Positions 23,678 to 35,679 of a stretch of 64,000 nt of DNA are shown one piece after another. A program made the translations under genes and the position numbers. The notes below the pieces were generated by a model that worked only from the letters and a program-made list of their open reading frames with translations, did not search any database and had not been told where the DNA came from. The DNA is taken from assembly GCA_033725935.1 (NCBI GenBank), contig MU867081.1, forward strand, positions 1-64,000, written 5' to 3'. How positions within the stretch are numbered: position 1 is the first letter of the stretch; each line of letters opens with the position of its first letter. The DNA is from Cladorrhinum sp. PSN259 (lineage: Eukaryota > Ascomycota > Sordariomycetes > Sordariales > Podosporaceae).

Positions 23678-25541
23678 ATGTCGTCGACCGAGGGCCCTGC
23701 GACCGCCGGCGGCCCGACTAATGAGCCGACTGTCACGTCCAAGGAGGCGTACGCCATTGCCTTCGATGCCTTACTAGCTACAGAAGCTGCCGTCCCCGCT
23801 CCCAAACAAGGAGAATCTACCATGTTCCCGCCACCGAAGCTGCGATTAGTTCCTGTATTTATGCGACACTTCGTCCTCCAGTCGATCGCTGAGGAAGCTC
23901 TGTCCGACTGGAATACTCTCGGTCCGGATGGCTTTGGCACGCTGCAGCACTGGCGCTCGAGGGGGAATGCAGTACCGGGACAACCTTTGAATGACATAAA
24001 GATAATTGATGTGGAGGGAAACGGGACCACCATCGATAGAGGAGAGGCGGCATTTGATCAGGCGGGTTCGATTCTACAGATCCCTTTGCCCCAGGGCAGT
24101 GGCGCCTGTCGCGTCATCATTGGGGTGCCCGAGTTGGGGCGCATGGACAAGGAGTTTGCTAGACGCGCTGTCAACCTCGCCGGAGAAAAGATACGAGGGG
24201 TAAACGTGGATGAGGCCGTGTTTGAAAAGACGCATTTTCGTGCCAGGATTATTCCCGGATTTGATTTCGCGAGGCTGCGTGATTTGTGGATCATGGACGA
24301 CGTGGCCTGGAAGCCATTTTCGCTTCCTATTCTGTCCATGCGAACACCGACTGACAGACCCGGATTAATCCGCAGTCCCACCGAGGGTTGCGTACGAGCA
24401 ATGGGGAGAGATATGATGTACATTCAACACAGTTGGATCCTTGTACAGACCATTCCCTTGCACGGTGACCGGTTCCTATGTGAGTACACTTCCATTTATC
24501 GACTCGCTTCCGCTGAAATGGCGCACTTGCTGACCGATCGTGCCTGACAAAAATTCAGTCCTCTGCGCTCTTCCCTCGCGAAAATTCCGTGAAACCACCC
24601 CTCTCCAGTCGGCCACAGATCTTGCCGATATCAAAGAGCTTACCAAAGATACAACCATCCCCAACAAGGAAGAGATCTTTATGATTCTCTCTCGCGACCA
24701 AGAGAGGAGTTGCATGGAATGTTTTGTGAGCTTACTGCTGTCTGACAACTCGGCAACCCGGTTGGCGGACGGCAGAACAGACAGGCTCTGCCAGCTACTG
24801 CTACTCGATGTCTTCCGCGCCGTTTCCGAAACATCTACAAGACTGATTCGAGACATGAAAACAACTATCTACTCCCTCGATCTGCCTCATATTAACAACG
24901 AAAACCGGGAGAAGGTGCTTATGGAACTCAAAAACAACTGCGTCATCACTGACACCCATCTTTCGTATCTCGCGCTCGCCAAGCTCGGCGCTGGGCACCT
25001 TCTCCAATGGCTCACCTTGGACGACGCCAGTGAACCTGAGCCTGGCGGCGCTGTGAGTGCGAATGACCGCTGGCTCAAGAGGGTTACGCTTGCACTGCAA
25101 GCCGACCTAGACTACAGTCGCTCCGAGATCGAGTCGTTCCGAGATTACTGGACCCGGTGGTGGACACGTCAGGGGGAGCAAATAAAAACACTCGAGTCCA
25201 AAAATGTAGCGAGGCTGACATTGCTGGCAGCCGTCTTCCTGCCTCTCAGCTTCGGGGCCGACCTCCTAGGCATGCAGTTCCGCCTAAGCGAGCTGGGTCT
25301 GATCTTGTATGACTATCTTGGTTTAGTCGTCAGCGCCGGCTTGTTTTTGTTTGTCATCCACAAGGTTTTGCCAGCATTTCAATTTGGGTTCCGAGCCTTT
25401 GGGACCGACTCCCCAGCGAAGAAACGGCCGGCACTTCGCCTCGCCAAGTTTTTCCTCAAAGCGAATTTGTTGCCCGTACTAATAGGCCTCTGGTCCATTC
25501 TGGTCGCGTCCTTTATATTCCCCGTTCGTAAGTGGTTTTGA
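23678..25541 (+). CDS. CorA-like Mg2+ transporter-related protein with GMQ in place of GMN
   Basis: Two exons: 23678-24479 and 24559-25541, 594 aa. A long soluble N-terminal part, including a helical stretch, precedes a CorA-style membrane end: SKNVARLTLLAAVFLPLSFGADLLGMQ, then YDYLGLVVSAGLFLFVIHKV, then a last hydrophobic segment LLPVLIGLWSILVASFIF. CorA channels carry Gly-Met-Asn at the end of the first pore helix, which selects hydrated Mg2+. Here the equivalent is Gly-Met-Gln. Many fungal CorA-like proteins of unknown transport activity have changed this motif, so Mg2+ transport should not be assumed. The first ATG of the frame was used (TCAATGTCG). Confidence 0.72.
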
Positions 25542-27238
25542 AATATGGCATAATAGCATGGGGTGCTTTGTTTTTAGCATATGTTTTATTTGCCGCGGCT
25601 TTCGGATGGTTTTCGATCACAATATGGGGACTCCTGGGCTGGAATATATTTGCTTAGATTATGACTTAGCTGGGTAGAAACGGGAACCAGATCGTCCAGG
25701 AGGTTGGAAACGAAATCGAGGATATCAACGTGTATTATAGATACCTGGTAACTTTTCTAGGATCGTCTTGTATCAGTAAAGCACCTCAGTTTGCCACTGA
25801 TTATCCGGCGGGTCTAATGTGGTGCCGCCAAAGGCAAGATTGTTGGCCCTGAGCGAGCGTACGCCCAGCGACTTCACAATCCTGAAGACGCTGGTGGTGA
25901 CGATGGAAATTACGCAACACTTCTATTAATGCCCGAAGTATAACAAGGAGCAACATTACAGGTCCATGACAGTCAAGAGAAATGGATTGGGAAATGGTGG
26001 AGCTCTGGTGGGATGGAAGTCAACCTGATGCTTGGCTGGGGAAACAGTTGAAGCGGAACAAATTGTGTAACAACAACCCGAGTATATTCGCCACGCCGCA
26101 CACGTTCAACCTCAAAGATTGAGTATTAAATTAGCGTAGATATGTTGTTATGGGCATCTTCGGGAGCCATGTCCAAGTAGGTAACCCTTGCAGAGACTTC
26201 CATTTCTGCCTTGGCCTACACATGTCGCTTCTCGCTGGCCACAGACCGATAGGGTTCTAAACTGGCCCCATTCGGCGCTTTCCACTGGAAGCTGGATGAT
26301 TATCATTCACAATGCTCCCTTCTCGCCTTTAACGTCCCCCTGTTGCCATTTTCAGTATGGCTTTACCCTCGATAAGACGGTCGTTAGGTAGTCAAGATGG
26401 TCTATATGCGCTCAGCAAGCTCTTTCATTTTGTCAATACTGCTGAAAACCAGTTCCTGAACTTAAACTTAATGATCGCATCCGACACAAGCCATCTTTCG
26501 TTAGTATAACAGACATGAAGTAAAATACAATATTTGTGACCTTGTTACACCACTGGATCGTGGAGGCTTGCGGGTGATTCTGTGTCTAGGATTTCTTTTC
26601 GACTGCGTGTATAGCTCAACCTAGGTGACAAGTTCTTGGCTTACTTGAGCCGGAATCCGGTGAAATTCCAATTGCCTTTTTCGTTCTCGATGACAGACAG
26701 AATCTGCCGATAGTGCAACCATGCAGCCGCACCTCCCCGGCAACCCGGGGTATACTCAATCAGGACCACTGGCGGCCAATAGGGAGATTACTGGAAAGCC
26801 CCAAAAGGTGTGAATGCGCATTTGAGTGCGGGAGTTGCGGGGTTTGAGATACTTAATGGTCATCACGACATGGATCTGCTGAAACTTTTTCCCGTCCCCA
26901 TCGCTGTCTTTGAACAGCACAGTGTCCTAAAATGCTGAAAGGTAAGATGTTTTTTTTTTTTTTGCTATTCTATCAAGTCGCGATAGTGGAGATGAAATTA
27001 ATTTCTTTTCGAAGGTCTTCGCGCCAGGTTCTCGTCAAATCCCAAGAAGAAGCAGACTGGTCCGACTCAACGGAGCTTTTGCGAGGCACAGGCATGGCCT
27101 TCGGGCCACCCAAAACAGCTCGTTTCTCAGATCGTTGGTAGAAAACATGCCAAGAAAACAGACGCCTTGCCATTGGGGCCTCCCGCAGAATGTCAAGAAT
27201 GGTGCAGGGCTAGATTCATCCCTCCTGGAAGTTCAATC
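25542..27238. other. Intergenic, no supported gene
   Basis: About 1.7 kb between the CorA-like gene and the first zinc-finger gene. Open frames are short and lack start context or domain pattern. A poly-T run lies near 26950. The frame entering 27239 is open a little upstream but without an ATG. Confidence 0.5.
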
Positions 27239-29604
27239 ATGAGCGGCGTCGATAGCGGCTACTGTGCATCCAGCACCTGTTCGCCCAATGCATCAGCCAT
27301 GTCAAGTCCTCAAGACGAAATGATGGATGTTGTGACCAGAGAAGAATGGCAGAATTATTGCCACAATTTGATCAATACCAGCGAACGTCAAGGCCAAGCG
27401 CTCAGTCCCGAACCCCCCGTCCTCTCTGACCCCGCAATCCTTTTGTCTGAGGGGATGGATGATTTCGTGGATACAAGCGCGGCTGGATGTTTCCCTAAAG
27501 AACTCGAGCAACACCCGTTTTTGCTCGCGTGGAGAACATTGGATTTCAGTTATCCTGCAATGACGAGACCGCAAGTAGGCTCATCATTCTCGTTCAGTCA
27601 GTTATCCGACTCGCTGGCTGAGATCACAGAGCAGCCTGAGCCAGACCAAGAGATCACAACCCAAGACAACAAAGACGACCACCCTATGGTTGCCACTGAT
27701 ACCGCAGCTGTTGAACCTACACACCCATCTGGAGAGCAAGACACACTGGGGAGGACATACTGGGGAATAGACAGCGAGACTGGCTTCACCCAAAGCCACC
27801 AGCACTCCGCCCAAGCTGATGACGAGACGCTTAAAACACCGGTATCAATTCCTACATTATCTTTTCCGGATATCTCAACGACAACACATCATACGGCAAC
27901 CAAGGATCCGTCGACCGAGACTATCATAGATGATGTTACAAGAAGAACACCACCTCTGTGGGATGCAATCAGTGGAAGAGCCGATGAATTGGGAAAACTA
28001 CCTAACAGGTGGGAGGTTTTGCCAGCCCTAAGTCCTGGTTGGTCTGCCCACAGCACTGTCAGGGTGTGGCAAACAACTGACCTCCAACAACCTTTGGGGC
28101 TAGAAGAGCCAACGATTGATGTCAGCGAAGACTACGATGTTCCAGACACTGATCTTGGAGAGGTTTCAAGTTTGGAGTCTTCGGAACATGCCTTCTCATT
28201 TTCTTCATATGAATCTGATGTCTCGTGTGTTGGCGCTGCATTGAGTACCTACCAGCGGCAAGTTGTGGATAGCCTCATGCGGGAGTTTGGAGCACTATTT
28301 TGCCAAAAATCTGGCGGCGGGTCAGGAGGAGTAAGTGCAAGCGCTGGGACAAGTTCTGCGGCATCTCAAGGGAGCGGTAGGAGCAGCCCCCGCAGGACTG
28401 ATACCAGGGAGGAATCCTCAGGGGATAGAAGGTTGCCCAATATGCCTGGATCTGGAGGAGGTAATCAGGGGCTAACCTCAATCGAGGAGAACGTGGGGTC
28501 AATACCAATCCGCAAACTTGCTTGTCCATATTACAAGCGGGAGCCATGGAAACACAACAAACACAGATCCTGTACAGGCCCTGGGTGGCCAGCCATCCAC
28601 CGCGTCAAGTAAGTCCCATGCTTCTCTACCATCGCTGAAGCAAGTCTGCAGTAAACAGAGATAGTAGTAGGACCTAACATGTCACAGAGAACACATCACT
28701 CGAGTCCATCCATTGCCGATATACTGTCGTCGCTGTGGCGATCAGTTTGCCAGTGACGAGGATCTCGACACACACTCCCAAGCCGATCAAGCGTGTGAGG
28801 CCAAAAGGTTCGACAAGCCCGAGGGCTTCAGCAAGGACCAAGAAAGGCTGCTAAAACGAAAGAGGAAAGCCGAGGCCTCAGACGAAGAGAAATGGAGGGC
28901 TATCTACAGGATTCTCTTTCCAGATGATGATGAAAACGACATCCCATCACCATGTATGTGGCCCATAAGAACAAAAGCAGCCAGAAGTGCCATGCTAACG
29001 ACCCCTAGATTATGATTCAGAAGATGCTGTAGGGTTTGACCAGTACGAGCGTTACCTCCGACGAGAAGTTCCACGAGTTGTCCGCCGTCGCCTCGAGATT
29101 TCAGCAGCTGCAATTGCGGTCCCCGTTGAGAACGAGCTCAGAGCCCAGCTGGTTGATATCATCCGGTCCTCACAGGCTGAGGCATTTGAAGGTTTTCGCA
29201 GAATGATCGGGCAAACCCCGAGTCCAACAAGGCCAACCGCCGCCCTTGTTCCAAGTGACAGCATTGCATCAATAATGTCCGCACAAGATGAGCCAGCCAT
29301 TTACCTTGCTCCAGTGGCTGAAGAATCACAGCAACTTGGGGATGATGGAATGTACCTTTTCGACTTTTCTGCATTTTCGCCTGCTCCTGTGGTGGAGGAA
29401 GCATTCGTCATGCCCGATACACTGATTCCCAGGCCAGCAATGAACGGTCTACTCAGGGGCTACTCTCCTCCAACAGCACCGGATTCCGGATATGGGTCAA
29501 CCTCTGGAACTCTGGGTGGGAAGAAGCCAATGTCAAGTCTCGAGGACTGGGACGGGGGAACCCAGCTGGAAGGAAGCTCAAACTGGTGGATGCCTACTGA
29601 GTGA
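27239..29604 (+). CDS. Fungal C2H2-like zinc-finger protein, copy 1
   Basis: Three exons: 27239-28608, 28688-28953, 29009-29604, 743 aa. The first exon is long, acidic and Ser/Thr-rich (low complexity). The conserved core spans the exon 1/2 junction: LACPYYKREPWKHNKHRSC, GPGWPAIHRVKEHITRVH, then YCRRCGDQFASDEDLDTHSQ with a further Cys. These Cys/His sets can form two zinc sites. After it comes EEKWRAIYRILFPDD and PSPYYDSED, also typical of this fungal family of unknown function, often found near HET and NLR genes. The C-terminal part is disordered with DSGYGSTSGTLGG. A paralogue lies at 34004-35679 with identical exon 2 and exon 3 lengths. The gene is tail-to-tail with the HET gene. A DNA- or protein-binding role is inferred. 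Confidence 0.8.
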
Positions 29605-30127
29605 CATATGTTACCTCCTGAAGGGCGTTCATAAGCCGTATGACTGTACATATTGATTTTCGATCTCTTCATCAACACTTGCTGCCATCCAACCAACGGA
29701 ACGAGATGAGCCTGGGATGACCTGAGTGTCAGTGCTGCAGTCAAAATGTCTCGCCGAGAAATTAAAAGAGAACGCAATCGAACATTTACTGACATATTAC
29801 ATTGTTATTGACTTGGATCTTGCTCATTGAACCCGTGCTCTGCTCTGCATTCCACTCTGCTATGGCTGCCTGGTCTGCTCAACACTGGGGAAATTAACTT
29901 AGAAGGGGTGACTTTCTTTGCTATGTTGTTCGTTTGTTGCATCACAGAGTAGGTCAGTGCCTGGTGCCCTGGACTCTTTTGGTTCAAGGAAGGAGCAAGC
30001 AAGGATCAAGGTTTTCATGCATGTCATCACGCTCTATTCCAGATTGTCACTCGCGAGACTGAAAGGCGATTACTGTGGGCGCTTTCCGTTAAGGAGGACT
30101 GATCTTCAATATTCGCATCTTTCCAAT
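29605..30127. other. Intergenic between convergent zinc-finger and HET genes
   Basis: 523 bases holding the 3' ends of two genes that face each other. No open frame worth calling. Confidence 0.5.
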
Positions 30128-32842
30128 CTACACAAGCTCAAGTTCGGCCACCGCGGCGTTTGCAAACAACGCCGACCCTCCAAGTGCAGCGCGGGAAGAA
30201 AACACACCAACCCTGAAGAACTTTCCCGAACCTGTCGCATCAGCTGGGCAGAGCAACAGTCCCCACACATCCCTCCTCCTCTCTTCCGTCCGGCAATACT
30301 GGCATGCTGCATCTTCTGGCCGGTAGCCCGCGTCATCAAGAAACGTCTTGATGTACCCATGCCCAAACAACACTTTGTTCGTCGCTTCCGTTCCAGGTCT
30401 CAAGTTTCCACCCTCCAAGGCTGTTTCGGAATAGTCAGAGCAACAGCTTGACAGCAACAGCAATTTCAGTTTGGATATTTGCTCTGTTTCAGCTTCCGCC
30501 AGCACACGCTCGCCGGCACCGCCAGAAACACCCCATCGATTGCCCCAACCAGTGCGATTCCTGTCCGGTTCCCAGTCATGCGAGACTTGTAGCAGATACC
30601 CCTTTGCCGCATTCCAACAGTCCCATTCTGAATTCTCTACTACACTCCACTCGGGCGATTTCAAGATGCCAGAGAAGTCAATCAGCCGGCCAGACACCAA
30701 CAATGAGTTTGGCGTAGCCTTGAGTGCACCATATGGATTAACCCCATCCACCGCCACGTTGGACTGCAACATACTAAACTCCTGTCGTAGATGCGTCCTT
30801 ACCCGACACATGTGTCCATCAAGCGCACTGATAAGAAAGCGATGAAACCTTGGCGTGCTCGCCCAACTCCAGGACGGCCCATTGACGATATTGCCCCCTC
30901 GCAAACCATGCACGAGCTCCTCCACACTCTCCGCACTCTTCACATCCCGACGTCTACCGCCGGTCGTCGTCCACACTAGACTGCAGCCGAGATCCCTCTC
31001 CCAGTGACCAGCAAGATACTTGTCCCGGAGACTATCATCGAACTTGGCAGCCAACCCAGACAGTCCAGGGAAAATGTCCTGCATCTTTGTCCATTTCAGA
31101 TGCGCGAACCTTATCACCACCGTGTGCCAGAGCTCGTACAGATGCTGGCCGGTGGTGAGTAATTGACCGACAGGGATTATGTTGTCCGACATTCTGTCAG
31201 CGAACCAGCTGTGTGGCTCCAGGGTGTCTGCATATCCGTTCTCAGAGATGACTTTGTTTCCCAGCTGGAGGTGAATCATTGAGTGGCCAAAGTATAGCTT
31301 CCTAGGTGACATGGATTTTTCTTGGAATACCCAGCCCCTTTCGTTCCATCTGGAGAGGAACATATCCTGGTCAAGCGGTGCGGTATCTGAGGCCGGTGGT
31401 GCCAGAAGTTCGACAAGATCATATCCCGGCACAGGCCGGAGGCTGAAGGCTCCACCGGTCTGCAATGTCTTTGAGGAGCTCAAGGGGGACGTGTACCGAA
31501 ACTCTTTGGCCCGAGGTCGGTCGGGGAGGAAGCCTTCGAGGCAAGAAGCAGACGCCATGGCGCAGATGGTGAGATGCGACTTTTCGTATATGCGAGACAT
31601 CTGCTGACTTTCCTGCTCCCAGTCTGCTCTGCTATCCTGGATGATGCAGAGCGCGTCGATCCACAGATAGCGGATTCCTAACTTCCTGCACACCGAGACG
31701 GCGTCGCGCATGACCGGGGAGAGCTGCTTATACGAAATGCCTTGGCGCAGGCTGGCCAGTTTGGCAATCGTCAACGTTGACTGCTGTTGAGCATCCTCCG
31801 GTGGGCCCCAGCAGTAGCTGAGCGCAGCGTATTTGACATGCACCTCGCAGGGGATCAGCTCATTTGTTATGACGAGACGGACCCCGGCATCTTCGGACAG
31901 ACCCAGATCGAGAAGCCGGGTCGGGTTGAAGGCGATTTCTGTTGAGTTTGCGGCGTCGGGCTGTAAATCATCACCCCCCGAAAGCCGTGACTTGACAAAA
32001 TTGACGTTGAGAGTGCCCCATGCCTCGGAGTTGGGAGGAACATAGACTTGTAGTTCCTGCGCGACTTCTTGATCCGTGGAGTCAACCATGAACTGCCAAA
32101 CCAAGTTTGGGAAGTTCATCGTTGATGCTGCCTTGGTCAATAATATTGACCCGTAGCTGAGTCGGTTCAGTAATCCTGTTTCGATTGGTGATGCGTCGTC
32201 GGCGTCCTGACTGCGCAGATCAAAATGAAGGTCAATCCAAACACAAACTTCCGCAGATCTTGCCGTGTCGGGGGAGTTTACATCAAGGTCAACCTTTCTC
32301 TTCTTGAGCAAGTCCAGAACGAACCGACACAACTCACATCCTTCCCCAGCCAAAGCATCAAGCCGAGGAAAGTCCGGCCACGTATCCAAGGCGCAGAGGT
32401 AGCTGTTTGCAGTCCAGGGAGGGATCCTCTCCACATACCTGGAAGACCAGAGATTCTTGGTAAGCAGCCCACCTCCGGTCCGCTGCACTATCCACGCGCA
32501 TGATTTGCAGACATTCGAGTTGTACAGGCCGAATCCCGGTGTCTGAAGGCGGAGGAGCTCTTGTTTCAGCTCCCAAATTGTTCCGGCGAGGTGATTGTCG
32601 AGGGTAACTTGTGACGTGGCGTCCATGGTGTATAGAATCAGGTCCATCTCGACTGATCGAAAGCATATTGAGGCCAGTGCTTCGAGCTTGTCTATCGTTT
32701 TGCTTACAGCGGGGATGTCAGTTTGGTATGTTTCCGCCCCAGATTGTATTTGCTTCAGGAGAGCGTGCCCCTTTTCGTAGACCGTCAAGAGGTCTTTCCA
32801 TTGATACGGCGGCTGACCAATATCGCTAATGAGGGAATCCAT
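30128..32842 (-). CDS. HET-domain protein (heterokaryon incompatibility)
   Basis: Intronless, 904 aa from the first ATG of the frame at 32842. The HET domain covers about residues 340-440: YAALSYCWGPPEDA, then LSPVMRDAVSVCRKLGIRYLWIDALCIIQDS, then W-x-x-ESQQMSRIYEKSHLTI and ASASCLEGFLPDR. These are the three conserved HET blocks. A Cys-rich segment before it (CKSCAWIVQ, GEGCELCRFVL) is common in HET proteins of this type. HET proteins trigger cell death when unlike fungi fuse, and the domain is TIR-related. Whether this one acts in incompatibility is unknown. It lies between two zinc-finger paralogues: tail-to-tail with the left one, head-to-head with the right one. Confidence 0.9.
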   Translation of the reverse strand: MDSLISDIGQPPYQWKDLLTVYEKGHALLKQIQSGAETYQTDIPAVSKTIDKLEALASICFRSVEMDLILYTMDATSQVTLDNHLAGTIWELKQELLRLQTPGFGLYNSNVCKSCAWIVQRTGGGLLTKNLWSSRYVERIPPWTANSYLCALDTWPDFPRLDALAGEGCELCRFVLDLLKKRKVDLDVNSPDTARSAEVCVWIDLHFDLRSQDADDASPIETGLLNRLSYGSILLTKAASTMNFPNLVWQFMVDSTDQEVAQELQVYVPPNSEAWGTLNVNFVKSRLSGGDDLQPDAANSTEIAFNPTRLLDLGLSEDAGVRLVITNELIPCEVHVKYAALSYCWGPPEDAQQQSTLTIAKLASLRQGISYKQLSPVMRDAVSVCRKLGIRYLWIDALCIIQDSRADWEQESQQMSRIYEKSHLTICAMASASCLEGFLPDRPRAKEFRYTSPLSSSKTLQTGGAFSLRPVPGYDLVELLAPPASDTAPLDQDMFLSRWNERGWVFQEKSMSPRKLYFGHSMIHLQLGNKVISENGYADTLEPHSWFADRMSDNIIPVGQLLTTGQHLYELWHTVVIRFAHLKWTKMQDIFPGLSGLAAKFDDSLRDKYLAGHWERDLGCSLVWTTTGGRRRDVKSAESVEELVHGLRGGNIVNGPSWSWASTPRFHRFLISALDGHMCRVRTHLRQEFSMLQSNVAVDGVNPYGALKATPNSLLVSGRLIDFSGILKSPEWSVVENSEWDCWNAAKGYLLQVSHDWEPDRNRTGWGNRWGVSGGAGERVLAEAETEQISKLKLLLLSSCCSDYSETALEGGNLRPGTEATNKVLFGHGYIKTFLDDAGYRPEDAACQYCRTEERRRDVWGLLLCPADATGSGKFFRVGVFSSRAALGGSALFANAAVAELELV

Positions 32843-33617
32843 TTTTGTTTTTGTTGATCTGGCGCTGTTGAAAGAGCGTTGTTTGGTGTTTGCTTTTGAA
32901 GGATTATTATCAGGCAGCAATTTTAGCGGATAGAAATCACTCCTGTCCACTTTTGAATACTAAAGTCTACGAAGCTCGCTTAGCCCTAGGCCTATCCCAG
33001 CACCACGCTATTCTGTATGCTAAATTGTTGGAGGGAACGTTGTTGCTGGGTCAATAAGTGTGCCGTTCTTCAGGGGCTCAGGGCTCAGGGCTCAGGGGCT
33101 ACTTTCCTGCCACAACGGCAAAAATGGACTTTTATTTGAACGAAGTCACAAAATCAGGAATAAAAGAAACCTGTCGATGGATTGAATGTGATGACTGATG
33201 ACTGCCCTCATGCATAGGACTGCATGTGCATCTGCATATGCATATTATCTGCAAGCTTAATTGGTTACTAACCTGAATCCATATCTTACAGAGCCAATCA
33301 AGCCCCAAGCCATTCGCTGCTGGCAGCTTTGTCCAAGAAATGGTTGATTATTTATGTTGCTTCGATGTGCATTAATGCTGCATTTTGCAGAATAGCGGCA
33401 GGTGGATGGCCAATAAGGAGGATTGAGTAAGATAGGTTCATCACGAGGGAAAACGCGCAAGTGCGCGTAGGTGCGCGTTCAAGTTGTGAGGCTCAACAGA
33501 GGAGCCGCTTCCTCGCGATTTAACGTCCTCGTTACCTCACCCAGATGTTGCACAACAATAAATGCTGGAGTACGAAGCTTTCTTTGTTTCAGTCACCCTC
33601 CTGTGAGATATTCCAAG
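32843..33617. other. Divergent promoter region of HET gene and zinc-finger copy 2
   Basis: No gene here. It includes a short GGCTCAG tandem repeat at 33071-33101 and a run of TGCATATGCAT-like words at about 33215-33245. Confidence 0.45.
33071..33101. repeat. Short GGCTCAG tandem repeat
   Basis: About four 7-8 base units (CAGGGGCTCAGGGCTCAGGG and continuing) in the HET promoter region. Confidence 0.7.
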
Positions 33618-33902
33618 ATGACTTCCTTAGTCAGTTGCGCCACGCACGAGAACCGTCCCCGTCCCACACCACTGCCTGTCTTCACTATAAAATGCCGCAG
33701 CAAAAGATGCAAAGGTCGGGCACGGGATATCCAACGCATACCCGAAGTTCTAGTTGCTGTCCAGAAGGGTGATACGGATGGGTCAAGGCGGAAATACTCC
33801 AACAGGAGTGTGAGCTTTTCTAGGACGTCAGTAACTTTCTTCTGTCCACGACATGAAAAACAGGCACTAACTTTCATCATGACAGAACTCAAGACTCAGT
33901 AG
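33618..33902 (+). CDS. Possible small Cys/His protein or upstream exon of zinc-finger copy 2
   Basis: A 94-aa open frame from an ATG at 33618. It contains a Cys/His set (VSCATHENRP, KCRSKRCKG, TFFCPRHEKQ) that could bind zinc, reminiscent of the Cys-rich leaders of some fungal proteins. It stops at 33902. Within its last part an intron-like sequence (CACTAACTTTCATCATGACAG) precedes a frame that runs open into the zinc-finger gene at 34004. It may therefore be a separate small gene, an upstream exon, or a remnant. I cannot choose from sequence alone. Confidence 0.35.
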   Translation: MTSLVSCATHENRPRPTPLPVFTIKCRSKRCKGRARDIQRIPEVLVAVQKGDTDGSRRKYSNRSVSFSRTSVTFFCPRHEKQALTFIMTELKTQ

Positions 33903-34003
33903 AGACGACTGTTTATAGTAGAGACAATGGTAGAGACCTCACCATCAACTACATTCACCGCAGCGACATCGACATTCTTTACGGTGCTAGACACAGTGAT
34001 GTT

Positions 34004-35679
34004 ATGGCGCGTTTGTACCCCAAGTCTCACATGGCCCTCGATGGCCTTCCGGTTTTGAACTACATGTATGAGATGGCTCGTAGCAGTGGTTCCGGGGTGA
34101 GAACACAAAATTCGATCAAATACCCCACCCGCCTGCTTCCACTCAGGACGCTCGTCCTAGGGCCACCGGACTACATGAACTCAGACGAGTCCGAGTCTGC
34201 GTCGGATGACGAGGGCAGTTCATCAGCTGGCAGCGTGACCACGTCGTACATCTCGATATCTGGTACTTCATTCACATCACGAAATAGCTTAACCTGGCCT
34301 CGAGGAAAATCCGTCGTCAGCAATGAGAAGCCAGGCGATAAAGGCAGCACTATTCGAACACGACCAGCAAGTTCGGGTTCTTCCAGAACATCTTCCAGTG
34401 GATCGTATGGGTCAAGGGGAACCTCTTCTCAGGGATCCCGCCGCGCAAGACTAAGCCGCTCCGGAAGTGGCCGCCTTGTCAATACCCGCGGGGAAGAAGA
34501 CCCTGATAATGGAGGCTCAGGAGAAGACGACAACTGGGTTGGACCTAGAACAGTGCCAGACAAGAATGTGGCGAATCTTCGGCTTGCTTGTCCATTTTAT
34601 CAGAGGGATCCCCTGAGACACAGAAAGGATCGCTCCTGCGCCGGGCCCGGATGGCCATCTATCCACCGAGTGAAGTAGGTAAAACACTTTTACTTTTCCG
34701 AATCCATCTTTTGCAAAGCAACCGATAACTAACCAAGAATGTTAAAAAATCAGGGAACACATCTACAGACAGCACGCCCGTCCACTATTTTGCATCCGCT
34801 GTGGCCACCAGTTCAAAGCAGACGCAGAGCTCACTGCCCATGTGCTCTCACCAGAGGCTTGCACAGTGAGAGGCTTTCGTCCGCCAGACGGTTTCACCCA
34901 GGACCAAGAACGGGGGCTGAAGAACAAGCGGAAACTCGAGGGCTCGATTGAGGAACGGTGGCGGGGGCTGTACAAGATTCTGTTTCCTCGTGACGACGAC
35001 GCGGATATTCCATCACCTTGTAAGTTACATGCACCCATGACTTTACTCACAAGCACTTTTTTTAAGAACTAACATTTCATTAGACTACAGCATCTCACAG
35101 TCCCCCGAGGCACAAGACCAGGTTCTTGACCAACTCGAGCGATATATGCTGCGAGAGCTCCCCCAGGCCGTCAAGCAAAGCCTGCAGACCTCCCCTGAGA
35201 GTGAGCTCTCATCCCGCGTCTCCCAAATTGTCCGGTCGAAACTCCCAGAGCTGTTTCAGCAGTTTAAGCTGGACCTCCACCGAGCAGACACTGGCAATAC
35301 CCCAAATTCGGGCAGTGACAGTAAAATGATGGATGTAGATCTCCACGCCGTCACAAGAGTTGATCCTATAGTTCACTTGACCACGACGACGCAGCCAGAA
35401 ACTGTCGTCGACCCCGATGATGATTTTGGGTCGTTTTTGTTCAACCCCCAGCCTACAATAGAGGAGGAATATCTCACCGGCACCTCAATGCCCACTAGTA
35501 CCCACCAGCAAGGCCAGCCAACAGTTCTTCACCCTCAGTCCGGTTCTTTGCTTGGGGCTTTGACGCTCTCCGATCTTGAAACGCACGGAAGGGGGCAGGT
35601 CGACTTGTGGACCCAAACTCCCCCGGGACTCGAGGGTACTACACTGGACTGGTGGGAAAGAAATCTAGAGTTTAGATAA
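34004..35679 (+). CDS. Fungal C2H2-like zinc-finger protein, copy 2
   Basis: Three exons: 34004-34674, 34754-35019, 35084-35679, at least 510 aa. It is a paralogue of the gene at 27239: exons 2 and 3 have the same lengths (266 and 596 bases) and the core is matched. The core is LACPFYQRDPLRHRKDRSC, GPGWPSIHRVKEHIYRQH, LFCIRCGHQFKADAELTAH, then EERWRGLYKILFPRDD and PSPYY. The first exon is shorter but also disordered, rich in Ser, Gly and Arg. The true start is uncertain. The frame is open upstream of 34004 back to about 33856 and reads as a plausible protein (GRDLTINYIHRSDIDILYG), so an upstream exon is possible. Function unknown. Confidence 0.75.

Noticed and set aside
33071..33101. CRISPR-like repeat
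   Set aside because: Units are 7-8 bases, directly adjoining with no spacers; the genome is eukaryotic.
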